This document shows positions 15,754-19,548 of a DNA stretch of 19,548 nt, piece by piece (position 1 is the first letter of the stretch; every line of letters starts with the position of its first letter). Below the pieces are notes generated by a model, which made no database searches, was not told the DNA's origin, and saw only the letters and a program-made list of their open reading frames with translations. The stretch lies in NCBI GenBank assembly GCA_016937035.1, contig JAFGWS010000150.1:1-19548 (forward strand). The letters run 5' to 3'. The translations under genes were made by a program, and so were the position numbers. Source of the stretch: Pontiellaceae bacterium (GTDB lineage: Bacteria > Verrucomicrobiota > Kiritimatiellia > Kiritimatiellales > Pontiellaceae).

Positions 15754-16440
15754 GTGAAATGTAAAAAAACAACGCTGATCCTGCTCTCTGCCATTGCTTT
15801 TGCCTCATTCGTTCAAGCGCAAGACGAAGAATCAGCCGGCCTCACACCATCCCCCGGAATCCAAATGGTTACACGAGTCAATTCGGAACGCGTTGCTCTG
15901 CTTCTTGAAGTTGCGGAGGTGTATTACGCAGATGGGGAGTACGATTCTGCGATTGCTGCACTCGAACGTGCTTTGGAAATTGATCCTGAAAATATGCAGA
16001 CGCGCTATATCATTTCCCGCGACTACCTTATCGCCAGAAAATATGCAGAAGCTGAGAAAATACTGCTCGCGCTGGTTGATGAATATCCCGAGGACTATCA
16101 GGTAAAAAATAATCTGGCCTGGCTCTATGCCACGGCGGAGGATCCGGCCTTTCGTAAAGGCAAAGAAGCCGTCAAACTCGCGCAGGAAGCATTGGTTGAA
16201 GCTCCTTTCGTTCACAACGTCTGGAGCACGCTCTCAGAAGCCTATTATGTGACACAGAACTATGAACGGGCCCTTCGCGCCGCAGTACAAACACTGGACC
16301 TTGCCCGCAGCAATCTTAAAGAACTTCCCCCTGAATCAGAGGCCCAATACACGCTTCAGATCGAAAAATGCAGCCGCGCGTGGGAAGCCCAAAAGGTGCT
16401 CGACAGCCTTAAAGACGACGAAGTCCAGCCCAAGGAGTAA
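15754..16440 (+). CDS. Secreted tetratricopeptide-repeat protein
   Basis: GTG 15754 starts a 228-residue protein with a clear signal peptide: two lysines, a hydrophobic core LILLSAIAFASF, and a likely cut after VQA at about residue 22. At least four TPR-like helix pairs follow, for example LLEVAEVYYADGEYDSAIAA and ALEIDPENMQ, then TRYIISRDYLIARKYAEAEK, VKNNLAWLYA and VWSTLSEAYYVTQNYERALR. TPR proteins hold other proteins together, here probably in the periplasm or outer membrane. It starts 13 bases after ybbR and may be part of the folP-cdaA-ybbR operon. The partner is not known. Confidence 0.85.
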   Translation: MKCKKTTLILLSAIAFASFVQAQDEESAGLTPSPGIQMVTRVNSERVALLLEVAEVYYADGEYDSAIAALERALEIDPENMQTRYIISRDYLIARKYAEAEKILLALVDEYPEDYQVKNNLAWLYATAEDPAFRKGKEAVKLAQEALVEAPFVHNVWSTLSEAYYVTQNYERALRAAVQTLDLARSNLKELPPESEAQYTLQIEKCSRAWEAQKVLDSLKDDEVQPKE

Positions 16441-16460
16441 AGGGGTTTGTCGTTTAAAGC

Positions 16461-17882
16461 ATGCAATCTATAAGAAAGTATTGTATGAAGAACAGAAATA
16501 CGAATATTCTTGCATGGAGCCCCGGCAGTCTGGCGCTATCCGCCACGGTTGTCGGAGGTATTGTCATCGGCTTGTCCATATTGATGGGTCTCGTCTCGGC
16601 CGGTTCGATTACCGGAATCATCATCCGGGACATCGGCATGATCCTTCTCGCCGGAATCTGGATCCCACTGAACATCATGCGTTCGGAAGGGAGTCTCCGC
16701 ACCTGGTTTATTCCCGGCGGGAAAATTGTCCGTTCGCTCATTATCAATATGGTTCTCGCCGCTCTTCTCTGCGCTCTTTTCATTTCTGAACGGGGAAGTG
16801 CCGCAGGATTATCCATCCTCCCGAACGCGGGGGCTATAACGTACATCATGCTTGCCGGCGTTTTTGAAGCGGTTGTATTTTTTGTGTTTGTAAGAATTTG
16901 TTTCGAACGCTCGTTCGGAATTATCCCCGGGGTCATCGCCGCCGCGTTTTTTTACTCGCTTCATCATGCAGGGTTCCAGCCGGAATTCGTCAAACTCTTC
17001 TTTGTTGGCCTCCTCTACGCGGGAACTGTCGCTGCAACGCGGAACATTTTTTCGATTTTTCCATTCTTCTGGGGAGTCGGCGCGCTCTGGGACGTCCTAG
17101 TCATGTCAACGGCCGTCTCTCCTGTCTATCATCCTTGGCCGCGAAGCTTCATTATCTTCGGCGGATTGGTACTTTTTGCACTGGTCCTGCGGAAAAACCG
17201 TTGTCCGCCGCGCGTCCCTGAAGGCGGGGCGATCCTTGATTGTCCCGAGTTCTCGGCCGAAGAATACGGATCCATAATGAAAAATCTCCTTTGTGGTGAA
17301 TACCAACGGTTCGGCCGACGGGCCTTGCAGGTTTCCGGCATACGTGAAGGTGCGAAGATCCTTGAAATAGGTAATGGACCCGGATGGGCGGGCCTGGAAA
17401 CCGTGAAGCAGGGCAGAAAATGTACGCTGACCGGGCTCGATTTTTCACCCGACATGGTACGATGCGCCATGGCAAACGCGGCGACGGAAGGATTGGCAGA
17501 TCGGGTCACCTATCTGGAAGGACAGGTTGAAGATCTTTCGCGGTTCCCGGACGGTAGTTTCGACGCGGTCATCTCCAGGGATTCACTTCACCACTGGGAG
17601 GATCCGGTCACCGCATTCCGGGAAATAAACCGCGTGCTTGCGGAAAACGGTGCGCTATTCATTACGGACAGCCGGAGAAATCTCGGCGTTCTCGGGTCAT
17701 TTCTGGTACACGGCCCCGGAAAAAAGCACGCCGGAGCCCTGTGGAAGGGATGGATAAACTCCATCCGAGCGAGTTATACCGTTGAAGAGTTGCGCCATTT
17801 TACGGAGGAAGCCGGATGCAAAGACTGGACGGTATGTCCGGTGCATCTCATAGATCTGGAGATCTTCCGAAAAACGCTTTGA
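16461..17882 (+). CDS. Fusion of a CPBP-like membrane domain and a SAM methyltransferase
   Basis: The 473-residue product has two parts. Residues 1 to about 250 carry some seven hydrophobic segments and resemble a CPBP (Abi) intramembrane protease fold, with FEAVVFFVFVRICFERSFG and FFYSLHHAG. The usual EExxxR is reduced to E136-A without the arginine in place. H168/H169 remain, but the final HxxxN-type motif reads as WGVGALWDV, so proteolysis is doubtful. Residues about 270-440 form a class I methyltransferase: motif I is E302-I-G-N-G-P-G308, a GLDFSPDMV acidic strand follows, and later SFDAVISRDSLHHW. The acceptor is unknown; a membrane-embedded substrate such as a lipid or quinone is one guess. 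ATG 16461 begins 20 bases after the TPR gene. ATG 16485 is also possible. Confidence 0.8.
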   Translation: MQSIRKYCMKNRNTNILAWSPGSLALSATVVGGIVIGLSILMGLVSAGSITGIIIRDIGMILLAGIWIPLNIMRSEGSLRTWFIPGGKIVRSLIINMVLAALLCALFISERGSAAGLSILPNAGAITYIMLAGVFEAVVFFVFVRICFERSFGIIPGVIAAAFFYSLHHAGFQPEFVKLFFVGLLYAGTVAATRNIFSIFPFFWGVGALWDVLVMSTAVSPVYHPWPRSFIIFGGLVLFALVLRKNRCPPRVPEGGAILDCPEFSAEEYGSIMKNLLCGEYQRFGRRALQVSGIREGAKILEIGNGPGWAGLETVKQGRKCTLTGLDFSPDMVRCAMANAATEGLADRVTYLEGQVEDLSRFPDGSFDAVISRDSLHHWEDPVTAFREINRVLAENGALFITDSRRNLGVLGSFLVHGPGKKHAGALWKGWINSIRASYTVEELRHFTEEAGCKDWTVCPVHLIDLEIFRKTL

Positions 17883-17903
17883 ACACACACTGCTGCCAAT
17901 TCT

Positions 17904-17921
17904 GTTGGGAAATTTTCCAAC
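17904..17921 (+). terminator. Possible weak terminator hairpin
   Basis: GTTGG at 17904-17908 pairs with CCAAC at 17917-17921 around an A/T-rich loop, 22 bases after the fusion-gene stop, followed by AATTTTCG. The T run is short, so termination is only likely, not clear. Confidence 0.35.
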
Positions 17922-18218
17922 AATTTTCGCCGCAGTTAGATAGGTCCCTTCGTCCCGACGGACCTTGCGCAGCTTTTTGCGGTTGAGCTGGAAGCCGAAG
18001 GTCTCCGGGGTGACCGCTTCGCGGGGATCGGGGAGTTGGATATCCACAAGTCCCCAAGCTTTTCCGGCATCCTGTTTTGCGGCACCGAGCTTCAACACCA
18101 AGGCGTCGCGCTTGAGATTTTTCATTCCCCGGATTTCATGCAGGCGTTTCCACAGATTTGATGAGCGAACAACGCCGTTTTCACCTTGCCGTTCGCTACC
18201 GTATTTTGGGGATTTCAT
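17922..18218 (-). pseudogene. Transposase fragment (IS4/IS1634-like), decayed
   Basis: Read on the minus strand from ATG 18218, about 100 codons match my memory of an internal part of an IS4-superfamily transposase: LWKRLHEIRGMKNLKRDALV, LGAAKQDAGKAWGLV, then FQLNRKKLRKVRRDEGTYL. In intact relatives this is followed by a YLLRTNL-type segment and the last catalytic glutamate in an E-x-x-F-K context. Here the similarity stops at YLTAAKI, and the ORF then runs by chance antisense into the methyltransferase gene. The first and last parts of the transposase are missing, and I see no intact terminal inverted repeats. It is therefore a relic of an insertion, not an active element. Confidence 0.6.
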
Positions 18219-18338
18219 TGTGGAAAAAGATCCAGTGCAAATATAGTCTCATGGTTTGAGTGAACGGGAAACGTGAGAGAACAAAACAGAAAACTGTAGA
18301 AATCACCCACATCGATTCTCCAACTAAGCGGAAAAGAT
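18219..18338. other. Spacer upstream of the CxxC membrane protein
   Basis: This 120-base gap lies between the transposase relic and the next gene. I could not place a convincing promoter or structured RNA in it. Confidence 0.5.
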
Positions 18339-18839
18339 ATGCTGGAAAAACTGGTCAGAAAAAAGGGCATCCTCTATGCGACGGTATTTGCCACCGCAAT
18401 GTCCACGCTGGCATCTGTAGGCATCACGGCTACGATCGTATACTGTTTCCATCTGCCCAACATGGGCGCAACGTTTGTGATCGCCACCATATGTCCGCTT
18501 CTGATCGCCCCCTTCGTTGCCTATACGATCTTCAGGCTCTACGAAAAAACCGACCGAAGCCGGGAAGAACTTGAAAAACTGAATCAGCAGCTCGCGGCGA
18601 CGCTGACCGAAGTCAAAGAGCTCAGCGGCCTTTTACCCATTTGCTCTTCCTGCAAAAAGATTCGCGACGACAAAGGATATTGGAATCATCTCGAGGCCTA
18701 TATTTCTAAACATTCCAAAGCCAACTTCAGCCACGGTATTTGTCCGGATTGTGCACAACGCCTCTATCCGGACTACTGCGACGATCTGGAGGAAGATCTG
18801 CAGAATGCTCAAGAACCAGGTGCAAAAACGGAAGAATGA
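18339..18839 (+). CDS. Small membrane protein with a CxxC...CxxC signalling-type tail
   Basis: The 166-residue protein has two membrane helices (about 11-35 and 44-67), a coiled coil (70-95) and a cytoplasmic tail with the pattern LSGLLPICSSCKKIRDD (C102, C105), later FSHGICPDCAQRLYPDY (C135, C138). The four cysteines suggest a zinc-binding or redox knuckle. From memory, this tail is common at the C-terminus of PAS proteins and response regulators in Deltaproteobacteria and PVC bacteria, where it is not well characterised. Here it is joined to a plain membrane anchor instead of a sensor domain. A weak GGA lies six bases before the ATG. The gene converges on the membrane protein to its right. 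Confidence 0.82.
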   Translation: MLEKLVRKKGILYATVFATAMSTLASVGITATIVYCFHLPNMGATFVIATICPLLIAPFVAYTIFRLYEKTDRSREELEKLNQQLAATLTEVKELSGLLPICSSCKKIRDDKGYWNHLEAYISKHSKANFSHGICPDCAQRLYPDYCDDLEEDLQNAQEPGAKTEE

Positions 18840-18887
18840 TCGCTCAAGCCATTCGTGAAACCATTGACCGGCAGTTTGGTTGAGTTA

Positions 18888-19433
18888 TTATCCGCCGTAA
18901 ACAAACAATCCCAGCAGAATCAGCACCACACCAAGAACCGCCTTAATCCCGGAGGCAGCCTTCAACAGGCCCTCCTTCTCCAGAAACGGCTTACAGAATT
19001 TACGAAACCACCACGGCGACAACAGCAGAAAGAGCCCGAAAATAATCCAGATGTAAACCAGCGCCGTGATCACCTGAAAATAGGGTTTCCCTGAAACAGC
19101 CGCTGTCTTAATGATCGGAACCGCAATCAGCAGCAGAAAACCACCCAGCGCCCGCGAAGCCAGCAACTCCTTCAGATAGGTTACGCAAGCAACAAATGTC
19201 AGCGGAGCAATGAGATAGAGGTATTTTTTATAGACGCTTAAAAACCCCATATTCATGGCCTGCGCCTCCTTCAGCCCCAGCCAGCAGCACAACGCCGTCA
19301 AAATCCAGGCCGGAGCCACACTGCGGGGAAAAATTTCAATAAACCGCGTCACCAAATCGGGGCGGAACAGCCCCAGCAACCCTCCGCTCAAGGCCAACAC
19401 TCCCAGCAGAATACTAATCCATTGTAAACTCAT
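18888..19433 (-). CDS. Multi-helix membrane protein, function unknown
   Basis: The 181-residue product consists of about five hydrophobic segments (roughly 4-23, 41-55, 72-86, 94-112, 120-138) and a sixth near the C-terminus (163-179), with short charged loops such as LLSPWWFRKFCKPFLEKEG. I do not recognise the family. On the minus strand GGGAA lies a few bases before ATG 19433, which supports the start. The gene begins only 28 bases after the tRNA-Ser 3' end, so it may be read from the tRNA promoter. It converges on the CxxC membrane protein, with 48 bases between the stops. Confidence 0.75.
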   Translation of the reverse strand: MSLQWISILLGVLALSGGLLGLFRPDLVTRFIEIFPRSVAPAWILTALCCWLGLKEAQAMNMGFLSVYKKYLYLIAPLTFVACVTYLKELLASRALGGFLLLIAVPIIKTAAVSGKPYFQVITALVYIWIIFGLFLLLSPWWFRKFCKPFLEKEGLLKAASGIKAVLGVVLILLGLFVYGG

Positions 19434-19453
19434 CGCTTATTCCCAGCAGCAGA

Positions 19454-19548
<95 letters not shown>

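Overview
The window looks like a chromosomal segment of an environmental, probably anaerobic bacterium. My best guess is the PVC superphylum (Kiritimatiellota or Lentisphaerota type). This rests on the folP-cdaA-ybbR gene order, a very large multi-PAS sensor kinase, B12-dependent methyl-transfer genes and the style of the intergenic repeats. I could not test it by search. A tRNA lies at each edge: tRNA-Asp(GTC) on the left and a tRNA-Ser(GGA), cut by the window end, on the right.

Region 1 (1-535): tRNA-Asp with a clear intrinsic terminator, then a small two-helix membrane protein and an AT-rich gap. Region 2 (536-12048) is the centrepiece, a tightly packed operon in which genes overlap by a few bases or are 11 bases apart. 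In order it encodes: (A) a membrane CHASE/PAS receptor with no kinase domain, interrupted by a frameshift that a TCTA tandem duplication would explain; (B) a corrinoid (B12-binding) protein of the methyltransferase type; (C) a uroporphyrinogen-decarboxylase-like methyltransferase fused to a DUF1638 domain, with the usual zinc-site cysteines apparently missing; (D) a 1964-residue soluble hybrid histidine kinase with two GAF, about eight PAS and one PocR domain; and (E) a single-domain response regulator. No substrate-specific methyltransferase (MtaB/MttB type) is present. I infer that B and C may act in sensing a methyl compound rather than in bulk catabolism. PocR was predicted from comparative genomics to sense simple hydrocarbon derivatives, which fits.

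Region 3 (12049-13058): a gene-free stretch with short 9-bp-period repeats and a 16-bp-period pair, then a divergently oriented cupin gene starting at GTG. Region 4 (13059-17882): folP (dihydropteroate synthase), cdaA (diadenylate cyclase), a ybbR/cdaR-type regulator, a secreted TPR protein, and a fusion of a degenerate CPBP-like membrane domain with a SAM methyltransferase, all in one direction and closely spaced. Region 5 (17883-19548): a decayed transposase fragment, a small membrane protein with a CxxC...CxxC tail best known from PAS and response-regulator proteins, a convergent multi-helix membrane protein of unknown role, and tRNA-Ser.

Start codons were chosen from Shine-Dalgarno-like sequences and gene overlaps. 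Three genes (C, cupin, TPR) appear to start at GTG. All domain calls are from reading motifs by eye.
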